From Pseudomonas fluorescens (GTDB lineage: Bacteria > Pseudomonadota > Gammaproteobacteria > Pseudomonadales > Pseudomonadaceae): 64,000 nt of DNA. Location of the stretch: the NCBI RefSeq assembly GCF_902497855.1, contig NZ_CABVHU010000025.1, positions 1-64,000 of the forward strand, given 5' to 3'. Below the pieces are notes generated by a model that saw only the letters and a list, made by a program, of their open reading frames with translations, was not told the DNA's origin and made no database searches. Shown piece by piece: positions 26,293 through 33,461 of the stretch (within the stretch, counting starts at the first letter, position 1; each line of letters opens with the position of its first letter). Position numbers and translations under genes: made by a program.

Positions 26293-27273
26293 ATGCCCTA
26301 TATGGAAACCTCAGGCCGTCAAGGAGTCGCCCGCTATCGCGCGCCTGTAGCCACTACCCTGTCCTGGCGCACGCTGGCGGCGGCGCTCGATCCAGAGCTC
26401 GTGCAGTCGTTCCGGGTCATTGCCCGGTGCGGCTGTTTCATGCAGGCGGCCCGTAGCCTCAACATCAAGGCGACCCTGCTGCGCAAACAATTGGCGCAGC
26501 TTGAATCGCAATTGCAGTGTTCACTGTTCAGCCATAACGACAATGGTCTTGCCCTCAGCCGTGATGGTTTGCAGCTGCAGGCGCAGTTGATCGCCTTGGC
26601 CCATGAACGTGAATTGCCGGTGATCGAACAGCCGTTGATACGCCTGGCCGTCAGCGAAACCATCCTGCACGACATTCTCGGCCGCGACCTGGTCTCGCTG
26701 TTGCGCCGCAATGCCAGCGTACGCCTGGACATCATCTCCCTGGACAGCGAATTGTCCCTGCAAGCCATCAGTGCCGACGTGGTGGTATGGCTGGCCGGCA
26801 CTGATTCACCGTTGCCAGGCCCGTGTTTTTTCACCAGCGAACCCCAAGGGCTGGCGCGGCTCGATTACCTGCCGCACATCGCCAAGCGCTATTCGCGGGT
26901 CGCGGCCCGGCCGGACAGCCTGGAAGACCTGGCCGATTTCATGCTGGTGCAGTGGCAGCATGATCGTCAGGTCGAGCATTTTCGGCCATGGAACAATGTG
27001 GTGGATCAACGCCTGGCGGGGGTGGTGCAGTTGCATTCCTATGAACTGATGCTGGAGATGATCCGCTGCAGCGCATGCATTGGCCTGCTGCCGCACTATA
27101 TGAGCCGGTTCGACCGGGGGTTGGTGGCATTGCCGGGACTGTTCGGGCAACCGATGCAGCGCCAGGTGTGGATGGCGGTCAATGCCGATTCCCGGGAAGA
27201 GGCCGGGGTGCGGATGATCGTCGAGTTGATCCACAACACCTTCGAAGAGCGGCGGGAGTGGTTCGAAAGCTGA
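26293..27273 (+). CDS. LysR family transcriptional regulator (divergent member)
   Basis: A 326-residue protein starting at the ATG at 26293, which has AAGGAG 7 bases upstream. An N-terminal extension of about 35 residues precedes a LysR-type helix-turn-helix (VQSFRVIARCGCFMQAARSL and the recognition helix NIKATLLRKQLAQLESQLQ, then FSHNDNGLALSRDG). The remainder is a LysR-type effector domain (LVSLLRRNASVRLDIISLDS, VVVWLAGTD, and a C-terminal part ending with the GLLPHYMSR segment). The HTH is less canonical than in most LysR proteins and the target is unknown. It runs in the same direction as the AhpD-like gene upstream. Confidence 0.8.
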   Translation: MPYMETSGRQGVARYRAPVATTLSWRTLAAALDPELVQSFRVIARCGCFMQAARSLNIKATLLRKQLAQLESQLQCSLFSHNDNGLALSRDGLQLQAQLIALAHERELPVIEQPLIRLAVSETILHDILGRDLVSLLRRNASVRLDIISLDSELSLQAISADVVVWLAGTDSPLPGPCFFTSEPQGLARLDYLPHIAKRYSRVAARPDSLEDLADFMLVQWQHDRQVEHFRPWNNVVDQRLAGVVQLHSYELMLEMIRCSACIGLLPHYMSRFDRGLVALPGLFGQPMQRQVWMAVNADSREEAGVRMIVELIHNTFEERREWFES

Positions 27274-27284
27274 ACGCGCTTGAA

Positions 27285-27384
27285 CTGTAGGAGCCGGCTT
27301 GCTGGCGAAGGCGTCGTCATGGGCATTGCAAGGCTCGAGGCCGCCTTCGCTGCGGTGCGGCGACCCGACAAGCCAGCTCCTACA
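27285..27384. repeat. REP palindrome pair
   Basis: Half-sites CTGTAGGAGCCGGCTTGCTG and AAGCCAGCTCCTACA flank about 60 bases, part of which (GGTGCGGCGACCCGACAAGC) is the variant REP arm also seen near 40.2 kb. Located after the LysR-like gene. Confidence 0.85.
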
Positions 27385-27521
27385 TGGGGTCTCGCCATAC
27401 CGGAAGAATGCGTTACTGGTCACCCCCAGTCAGTACCGCTCACGCTTTTAGTCGTACGCCGCCAGCGCGCATCTGCCATGCTCAAAGTCCGCAGCACCGC
27501 TTCAATCAAAGGAACACCGCA

Positions 27522-28016
27522 ATGGACGACGTACAGCAACTGGGTGAGATGCTTCGCCACTACGCAGAAAGCGAAGCGCACAAGAAACAACTGTTTGAGT
27601 CGCAATCGGCCGTGTGGGCGACGCGCATTAGTGAGCTGTTCGATCAGATCCAGCAGTGGCTGGAACCGGTCAAGGCGCCCAACCTGCTGGAAGTGAGCCG
27701 CGAGGCCTATGTTGCATCGGGACCCAGCGTTCCGCTCGAGACCTCGACCTTCAAGACCGAAAAACTGAGCATCGTCATAGCCGGCAAACCGGTGGAGTTC
27801 GTGCCGGATGTGATGGGTGCCGGTGGCCAGATATCCCTGGCGGTGATGGGCCTGACTGCCGCGCGGTATGGCAGCATTTCGCTGGTGTGCCTGCCGCCGT
27901 CGAACAGCTGGCAGTGGCGCAAGACCAACGGCCTGAAAGACCCGGACACCTTTGCGTTCGATGCAAACTTCCTGGCGCAGCAGTTGCAGAGCCTGATCCC
28001 GCGCGACCGCGGCTGA
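27522..28016 (+). CDS. Protein of unknown function
   Basis: A 164-residue protein starting MDDVQQLGEMLRHYAESEAH, with an AAGGAA 8 bases upstream of the ATG at 27522. It has no signal peptide or membrane span. The N-terminal half is helical and polar; the second half is beta-rich (KLSIVIAGKPVEFVPDVMG and GSISLVCLPPSNSWQWRKTN). The translation is a plausible real gene by codon usage and RBS, but I do not recognise a domain. REP elements lie on both sides, so it forms its own transcription unit. Confidence 0.65.
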   Translation: MDDVQQLGEMLRHYAESEAHKKQLFESQSAVWATRISELFDQIQQWLEPVKAPNLLEVSREAYVASGPSVPLETSTFKTEKLSIVIAGKPVEFVPDVMGAGGQISLAVMGLTAARYGSISLVCLPPSNSWQWRKTNGLKDPDTFAFDANFLAQQLQSLIPRDRG

Positions 28017-28020
28017 TCCG

Positions 28021-28190
28021 AGACCGCTTTCGCTGGCAAGCCAGCTCCTGTAGGAGCGAGCTTGCTCGCGAAAAACCGGAGAACGACGCGGCATGTCAGA
28101 TTTGCCGCGTCATCGTTGACGACCATCGTCGGAACGCCGCCCGGAGCAAGCCAGCTCCTTCAGGAGCTGGCTTGCCAGCGAAGACGTCAG
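28021..28190. repeat. Cluster of REP half-sites
   Basis: At least four half-sites of two subtypes: GCTTTCGCTGGCAAGCCAGC then TAGGAGCGAGCTTGCTCGCG at 28025-28070, and AAGCCAGCTCCTTCAGGAGC then TGGCTTGCCAGCGAAG at 28146-28182. The region looks like one element assembled from, or invaded by, different REP subtypes. Confidence 0.8.
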
Positions 28191-28200
28191 TGACTGCACC

Positions 28201-28422
28201 TCACATTTGCAGATTCACCCACCCAGGTTTTTCTACCTCCGGCGCCACCGCTTTAACCGTCTTCCCCGTCGCCAATTCCACCCGCCGCGCCACCTCCGGA
28301 TCATCGGCAAACGGAATCAGGCTCGCATCCTCCAGACTCTCAGCCGTCTGATGCTTCAGGCAGTATTCAACCGCCAACCAAAGCCCCATCACGCCGACTA
28401 TATTCAGCACGACCTCGATCAT
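28201..28422 (-). CDS. Small membrane protein linked to orphan CcoN (CcoQ-like)
   Basis: A 73-residue protein with one N-terminal transmembrane helix (VVLNIVGVMGLWLAVEYCL) and a polar cytoplasmic tail. It lies 15 bases after the cbb3 oxidase subunit I gene on the same strand. CcoQ proteins are small one-helix subunits of cbb3 oxidases, and PAO1 has a similar pair (recalled as PA4133 ccoN4 and PA4134 ccoQ4). I call it CcoQ-like on position and shape, not sequence identity. Confidence 0.65.
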   Translation of the reverse strand: MIEVVLNIVGVMGLWLAVEYCLKHQTAESLEDASLIPFADDPEVARRVELATGKTVKAVAPEVEKPGWVNLQM

Positions 28423-28437
28423 CTCAAGCTCCTCGCC

Positions 28438-29865
28438 TCAGGCTATCTGCGCTTCACGCCCGGCCATCGCCACGTCCGCCACCCGCACCGTGCGCCAGGT
28501 GTTGTACGCCATCAGCAACATCCCGCTGAGGAAGAACACCCCTCCGGCAAAGCGCACCACAAACCCCGGATGGCTGGCCTGCAGCGCCTCGACGAAGGAG
28601 TAGGTCAGCGTGCCGTCGTCATTGATTGCGCGCCACATCAGGCCCTGAGTAATGCCGTTGACCCACATCGAGGCGATGTAGAGCACGGTGCCGATGGTCG
28701 CCAGCCAGAAGTGCAGGTTGATCAGGGGCGTGCTGTACATCTGCTCGCGGCCGAAAACCTTCGGAATCATGTGATACATGGAGCCGAAGGTGATCATCGC
28801 CACCCAGCCGAGGGCACCGGCGTGCACGTGGCCGATGGTCCAGTCGGTGTAGTGGGAGAGGGCGTTGACCGTCTTGATCGCCATCATCGGCCCTTCGAAC
28901 GTCGACATGCCGTAGAAGGCCAGGGACAGCACCAGGAAACGCAGGATCGGATCGGTGCGCAATTTATGCCAGGCACCCGAGAGCGTCATCATGCCGTTGA
29001 TCATCCCGCCCCAGCTCGGTGCCAGCAGGATCAGCGACATCGCCATGCCCAGCGACTGGGCCCAGTCCGGCAGCGCGGTGTAGTGCAAATGATGCGGGCC
29101 AGCCCAGATGTACAGGGTGATCAGCGCCCAGAAATGCACGATCGACAACCGGTAGGAGTACACCGGCCGCCCGACCTGTTTCGGCACGAAGTAATACATC
29201 ATCCCGAGAAAGCCCGTAGTCAGGAAAAAGCCGACGGCGTTGTGGCCGTACCACCATTGGACCATGGCGTCGGTCGCTCCGGAATACACCGGATAGGACT
29301 TGAACCAGTCCACTGGAATCGCCAGGTGATTGACGACATGCAGCATCGCGATCACCACGATAAATGCACCGAAGAACCAGTTGCCGACGTAGATGTGGCT
29401 GGTCTTGCGCTGCACCACGGTGGTAAAGAACACGACGGCGTAAGCAACCCAGACCACCGTCATCCACACCGCGCCGGAAAACTCGATCTCGGCGTATTCC
29501 TTGGTCGTGGTGTAGCCCAGCGGCAGGGTGACCAGCATCACCACGATCACCGATTGCCAGCCCCAGAAAGTGAACGCGGCGAGTTTGTCCGAATACAACC
29601 GTACCTGGCAGGTACGTTGCACCGCGTAGTAACTGGCGGCGAACTGCGCGCTGCCGGCAAAGCCGAAAATCACCAGACTGGTGTGCAGCGGGCGTAAACG
29701 GCCGAAGGTGGTCCATGGCAGGTCGAGATTCATCTCAGGCCACACCAGTTGCGAGGCGATCCACACCCCCATCGCCATCCCCACGACACCCCAGACGATG
29801 GTTGCCACGACGAATTGGCGGACGACCTTGTAGTTATAGGCCTGGCCGATTGTTGCTGTGCTCAT
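28438..29865 (-). CDS. ccoN: Cytochrome c oxidase cbb3-type subunit I, orphan copy
   Basis: A 475-residue protein of about twelve transmembrane helices, the catalytic subunit of cbb3 oxidase. The start MSTATIGQAYNYKVVRQFVV at 29865 is preferred; the upstream frame to 29925 adds 20 soluble residues. Recognisable segments include PLHTSLVIFGFAGSAQFAAS, YVGNWFFGAFIVVIAMLHVV, WWYGHNAVGFFLTTGFLGMM, HFWALITLYIWAGPHHLHYT, and the DWTIGHVHAGALGWVAMITF block. Histidines for haem and CuB are present in these blocks. No ccoO or ccoP is adjacent, so this is an orphan copy resembling PAO1 ccoN4, whose product can pair with the main operon's CcoO/CcoP (established for PAO1 orphans). Confidence 0.93.
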   Translation of the reverse strand: MSTATIGQAYNYKVVRQFVVATIVWGVVGMAMGVWIASQLVWPEMNLDLPWTTFGRLRPLHTSLVIFGFAGSAQFAASYYAVQRTCQVRLYSDKLAAFTFWGWQSVIVVMLVTLPLGYTTTKEYAEIEFSGAVWMTVVWVAYAVVFFTTVVQRKTSHIYVGNWFFGAFIVVIAMLHVVNHLAIPVDWFKSYPVYSGATDAMVQWWYGHNAVGFFLTTGFLGMMYYFVPKQVGRPVYSYRLSIVHFWALITLYIWAGPHHLHYTALPDWAQSLGMAMSLILLAPSWGGMINGMMTLSGAWHKLRTDPILRFLVLSLAFYGMSTFEGPMMAIKTVNALSHYTDWTIGHVHAGALGWVAMITFGSMYHMIPKVFGREQMYSTPLINLHFWLATIGTVLYIASMWVNGITQGLMWRAINDDGTLTYSFVEALQASHPGFVVRFAGGVFFLSGMLLMAYNTWRTVRVADVAMAGREAQIA

Positions 29866-30095
29866 GGTCAGTGCTTCCACGGTTGCAAAGTGGTGCCAGG
29901 CCACCCGGTCTGGCAGGTCATGCACTGTAGAAACCCCGCCGGAAACAAAACAGGCTCAGGAAAACGTCATTTATGCGGATCAGATATGAGAGCCAGCCTG
30001 CGGTCATCTTCTCCACGCTGATACGGTTTATTGGCCTTCAGGTGAATCTTTAACGCGCTGCGCTGCAGGTCCATAGTCCTGACTTGGCCCCCCGA

Positions 30096-32441
30096 TCACT
30101 TCAACGCCGGATCCCCCATGTTCATCTTCTTCCAGCCTTGCAATAACACCTGCGCCTTCGGTTCCTGCCCGTTCTCCAGGTAATACTGAATCAGCGCCAG
30201 CCGGGCATTGCGGTTGGCTGGCTGCTCTTTCAACAGTCTTTCCAATTCCTGGCAGGCGTCATCGACCTTGCCACTGTCGTGCAACGCCACCGCGAGGACA
30301 TAGCCGTATTGGGCGTTCTGTGGCTCCAGTCGAGCGGCTTTACGCAGGGCCGGCATGGCCTGGTCCGTCTGGCCAGCACGAATCAACGCCAAGCCTTGGG
30401 TATGTTGCAGCAGGGCGGCGTCCGGATGCTCTTTCAGGCTCTGTTGCAGCAGCGCCTGGGCTTCCTGACCGCGCCCGCCGGCTTCCAGCCATTGCACCAG
30501 GGTCACCAGCGCCGGATAGAAATCCGGATCGCGCCTGAGGGCTGTACGTAGCAGCGCTTCGACGTCGCCGCCGCGCCCGCTGGCTTGATAGAGCATGGCC
30601 AGGTTGAGGTTGGCTTCGGCGCGCTCGGCCAGGCTTTTTTGCACGGCTTCGTACTCGGCGATGGCCGCATTCCAGTTGGCCTGGGCACTGCCCAAACCAG
30701 AGCGGGCCACGCTGAGCAAGTCCCGGGCCGCGGCGATGCGCACGGCCTTCACCGGATCCCCCAGCAATGGCGTCAGCAGCGGCGCACGCTCCGCCGGCGG
30801 CAGGAACGCACTGATTGCCCGCACGGCGCTTTCGCGCACTTGCGGCGCCGGGTTGCTCAAGTCCCTGGTGGCCAGTTTCAACGCCTGCTCGCTAGGGTAA
30901 AGCGGCAGTTCGGCCAGTAAGGTCGCGCGCTGAATCGCTGGCAGATTGCTGCGTTGCAACTGCTCGTACAAGGCTTGCGCCGCGCCGGGACGGCCGTTGC
31001 GGATCAGCCACAGGCTCTCGTCGTAGCGCGGAGCCTGGGCGGGGGTGGCGCTGTTCCAGAGCTTGAACTGTTCGGTGACCTTGTCGCCGGCCTTGCCCTG
31101 GTGACAGGTCAGGCAGGCGTCCGGGGTGCCGAGTTTTTTCGCTCGCACAGGGTCGGGGATGCTGAAGCTGTGGTCATGGCGAAAGTCATTGCCCATGTAG
31201 AACTTGCCCGGCATGTGGCAATCCACGCACTGTGAACCGGGCTGGCCCATGCTGTGGCGGGTGTGGTCGATCGAATCGTAATTCTTCGCCTGCAGGCCCT
31301 TGCCGTCGACGCCCGCCACCGAGGTGTTGCCGGCGCTGTTGTGGCATTGCAGGCAGACGCCGTTGCCCGGTGCCTTGAGTTGAGTGCTGTGGGGGTTGTG
31401 GCAGTTGCTGCAGCGTACGCCCTTGTCGAACATTTTGCTCTGGGCGAAGGACCCGTGTTCGAACACCTCGTCCTTGATCTTCCCATCCAAGGCATACAAC
31501 TCGCGGGTCAGGGTGCTCGGCAGGTAATCGTCCATCAAGCGCTTGCCGACGGTGAAGCCATCGCCCAAGGGGGCGCGACGGGCGTGGCAGCGGGCACAGG
31601 TTTCGAGCTCGACGGTGGCGTCCTTGTCCTTGAGATCGACGGCAAAACCGGCGTGGATCAGGTCGCCTTTGCTGGCGGTCCACGCCAGGTGACTGGACGC
31701 CGGGCCATGACAGGCCTGGCAGCCGACACCGAGGCTGTTCCAGTGACTGTCGAAGGTGTTTTTGACCGGATCGAAATTGCGTTTGTAGCCGGTGGTGTGG
31801 CACTCGACACACATGAAATTGGCGTTCTGGCTCGGTTTGCTCCAGTGCAGCGGATTCTTGAAGTTCACGCCCTGGCCCGGATACAGGTGAAACCAGCGCT
31901 GTTTTTCGCTATCCCAGGCCACGCCCAAGGCTTGCAACCGACCTTCGCCGTCCTCGATCAGGTACTGCTGCAACGGCGCGATGCCGAAGGTGTAGGCCAC
32001 CTTGAAGTCGGCGTTCTTGCCATCGATGCCCGGGGTGTTGACCCAGAATTCTTGGTTGTTGCGCGAGAAGCGGGTGGTTTCGTTTTCTGCCTTGAAGGTG
32101 ACGTTATTGAAGTCACCCAGCATCGTTTCGGCAGTGGCGGTTTGCATCGCCAATTGGTGATGGGAGCCTTGCCAATCCTTGACCTGCTCGCTGTGGCAGC
32201 CTTGGCATTGTTGCTCATCGACCATTTTCGCCGGTGCCTGGGCTACCGGTTGCGGCTTGTCCGGCGCGGCGGCGGGCGTCCTGAGCGCGGCCGTGGGGGG
32301 CGGTTGGCTGCTGAACAAAAACCAGCCGATGCCCGCGACGGCCATCAGCAATACACCGAGGGTGACGGGAAACAGATAACGGGCGATCAGGGTCGGTGCT
32401 GAATCAGGGTTCGGTGCAGGCGCTTTATTTTTGTTCGGCAT
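30096..32441 (-). CDS. Membrane-anchored octahaem cytochrome c with C-terminal HEAT/TPR repeats
   Basis: A 781-residue protein. An N-terminal transmembrane anchor (ARYLFPVTLGVLLMAVAGIG) is followed by eight CxxCH haem-binding motifs: CQGCH, CVECH, CQACH, CARCH, CSNCH, CLQCH, CVDCH and CLTCH, between about residues 80 and 440. The C-terminal half has no haem motif; it reads first as a HEAT-like region (AVRAISAFLPPAERAPLLTP) and then as TPR-like repeats (TALRRDPDFYPALVTLVQWL, QTDQAMPALRKAARLEPQNA). The start at 32441 has GGAAG 5 bases upstream; 32453 would add four residues. It is probably periplasmic and could move electrons to or from a partner. Partner and substrate cannot be read from the sequence. 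Confidence 0.87.
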   Translation of the reverse strand: MPNKNKAPAPNPDSAPTLIARYLFPVTLGVLLMAVAGIGWFLFSSQPPPTAALRTPAAAPDKPQPVAQAPAKMVDEQQCQGCHSEQVKDWQGSHHQLAMQTATAETMLGDFNNVTFKAENETTRFSRNNQEFWVNTPGIDGKNADFKVAYTFGIAPLQQYLIEDGEGRLQALGVAWDSEKQRWFHLYPGQGVNFKNPLHWSKPSQNANFMCVECHTTGYKRNFDPVKNTFDSHWNSLGVGCQACHGPASSHLAWTASKGDLIHAGFAVDLKDKDATVELETCARCHARRAPLGDGFTVGKRLMDDYLPSTLTRELYALDGKIKDEVFEHGSFAQSKMFDKGVRCSNCHNPHSTQLKAPGNGVCLQCHNSAGNTSVAGVDGKGLQAKNYDSIDHTRHSMGQPGSQCVDCHMPGKFYMGNDFRHDHSFSIPDPVRAKKLGTPDACLTCHQGKAGDKVTEQFKLWNSATPAQAPRYDESLWLIRNGRPGAAQALYEQLQRSNLPAIQRATLLAELPLYPSEQALKLATRDLSNPAPQVRESAVRAISAFLPPAERAPLLTPLLGDPVKAVRIAAARDLLSVARSGLGSAQANWNAAIAEYEAVQKSLAERAEANLNLAMLYQASGRGGDVEALLRTALRRDPDFYPALVTLVQWLEAGGRGQEAQALLQQSLKEHPDAALLQHTQGLALIRAGQTDQAMPALRKAARLEPQNAQYGYVLAVALHDSGKVDDACQELERLLKEQPANRNARLALIQYYLENGQEPKAQVLLQGWKKMNMGDPALK

Positions 32442-32654
32442 TGCGACTTCCATAGTCCAGGTGCGTTTGCCGTCAGGCGCGCGTTACAGCTCAATGCAGC
32501 TTTGCCGGATGGCCGGTGTCTGTCAAATGACGGCTGCGATCCGGTGGCTGCAATCGGTTGAATATTGTGATTTTCACAGCAAAAGGCGCTGCATTGGCTA
32601 TACCTGTAAGACCCTTGTTCGTACCCTTGTCGAACCGCTTACAGGAGTTACAGC

Positions 32655-33326
32655 ATGAAGCTTGCATTAATGATGAGCACTCTGTGCGTTGCCTCGATTT
32701 CAATGGTGGGCTGCGCCAGTAAAGTCGTGGAGCCGGACCAGTATTCGGGGTTCCTCAAGGATTACAGTCAACTCAAGGAAGCCCAGTCACCCTCGGGTGC
32801 TACCGTGATGCGCTGGGTCGATCCCAAGCTCGACATCAACAAGTACCGCAGTGTCTACATTGAACCGACCCAGCTCTACCCCAAACCCCAACCGACTGCA
32901 ACGATCCCTCAGGGCACTCTGAACGGTATCACCAGCTATTACGATCAGGCGCTCAAGCGCGAAGTGGGTAAATCCCTGCCGCTGGCGGCTGGCCCGGGCC
33001 CGGGTGTGCTCGTAGTGCGTGCAGCGATTACTGCCGTCAGTAGCAAGACCGAGGGCCTGAAGCCTTATGAAGTGATCCCGATCGCCCTGGTGGCCGCGGC
33101 GGTGAGCACGGCCAGCGGCATTCGCGATCAGGAAACCGACCTGGCCACGGAAGCGGTGTTCTTGGACGGCGGCAACAACAAAGTTCTGGCCCAGGTGGTG
33201 CGCAAGGGCACCGGCAAACCGCTGGAAAACAAGGAGCAGGTAATGAAGGCCGACGATGTGAAGGGTGTGATCGATGGTTGGGCTTCGGATTTGCATCAGT
33301 CGTATCTGAAGCTCAAGGCCAAGTAA
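32655..33326 (+). CDS. DUF3313 family lipoprotein
   Basis: A 223-residue lipoprotein: MKLALMMSTLCVASISMVGC is a signal peptide with the lipobox SMVGC. The mature protein matches the DUF3313 pattern as I recall it (SGFLKDYSQLKEAQSPSGAT, WVDPKLDINKYRSVYIEPTQ, a central Ala-rich VALVAAAVSTASGIRDQETD). An acceptable RBS (ACAGGAG) sits 8 bases upstream. It is transcribed divergently from the octahaem cytochrome with 213 bases between. Function unknown; members are surface or periplasmic lipoproteins. Confidence 0.85.
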   Translation: MKLALMMSTLCVASISMVGCASKVVEPDQYSGFLKDYSQLKEAQSPSGATVMRWVDPKLDINKYRSVYIEPTQLYPKPQPTATIPQGTLNGITSYYDQALKREVGKSLPLAAGPGPGVLVVRAAITAVSSKTEGLKPYEVIPIALVAAAVSTASGIRDQETDLATEAVFLDGGNNKVLAQVVRKGTGKPLENKEQVMKADDVKGVIDGWASDLHQSYLKLKAK

Positions 33327-33340
33327 TTCATCGGGGCTGA

Positions 33341-33441
33341 GGACCTCTTCGCGAGCAAGCCCGCTCCCACATTTGATCTGTTGCGGCCACACATTTTGTG
33401 TGCACCAGAGATCAAATGTGGGAGCGGGCTTGCTCGTGAAA
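33341..33441. repeat. REP palindrome pair (CTCGCGAGC subtype)
   Basis: Left half CTTCGCGAGCAAGCCCGCTC followed by CCACATTTGATCTGTTG; right half GATCAAATGTGGGAGCGGGC then TTGCTCGTGAA. The inner arms ACATTTGATCT and AGATCAAATGT are also complementary, so the stem is long. Located between the convergent DUF3313 and spermidine-synthase-like genes. Confidence 0.85.
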
Positions 33442-33461
33442 GCGGTTGTTCAGGCGCCACA

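Noticed and set aside
28021..28190. Repeated units resembling a CRISPR array
   Set aside because: Half-sites are inverted, imperfect and unevenly spaced; there are no regular spacers and no cas genes.
28207..29697. A 496-codon open frame on the plus strand opposite ccoN
   Set aside because: His/Arg/Asp-rich translation without hydrophobic segments; ccoN is clearly the real gene.
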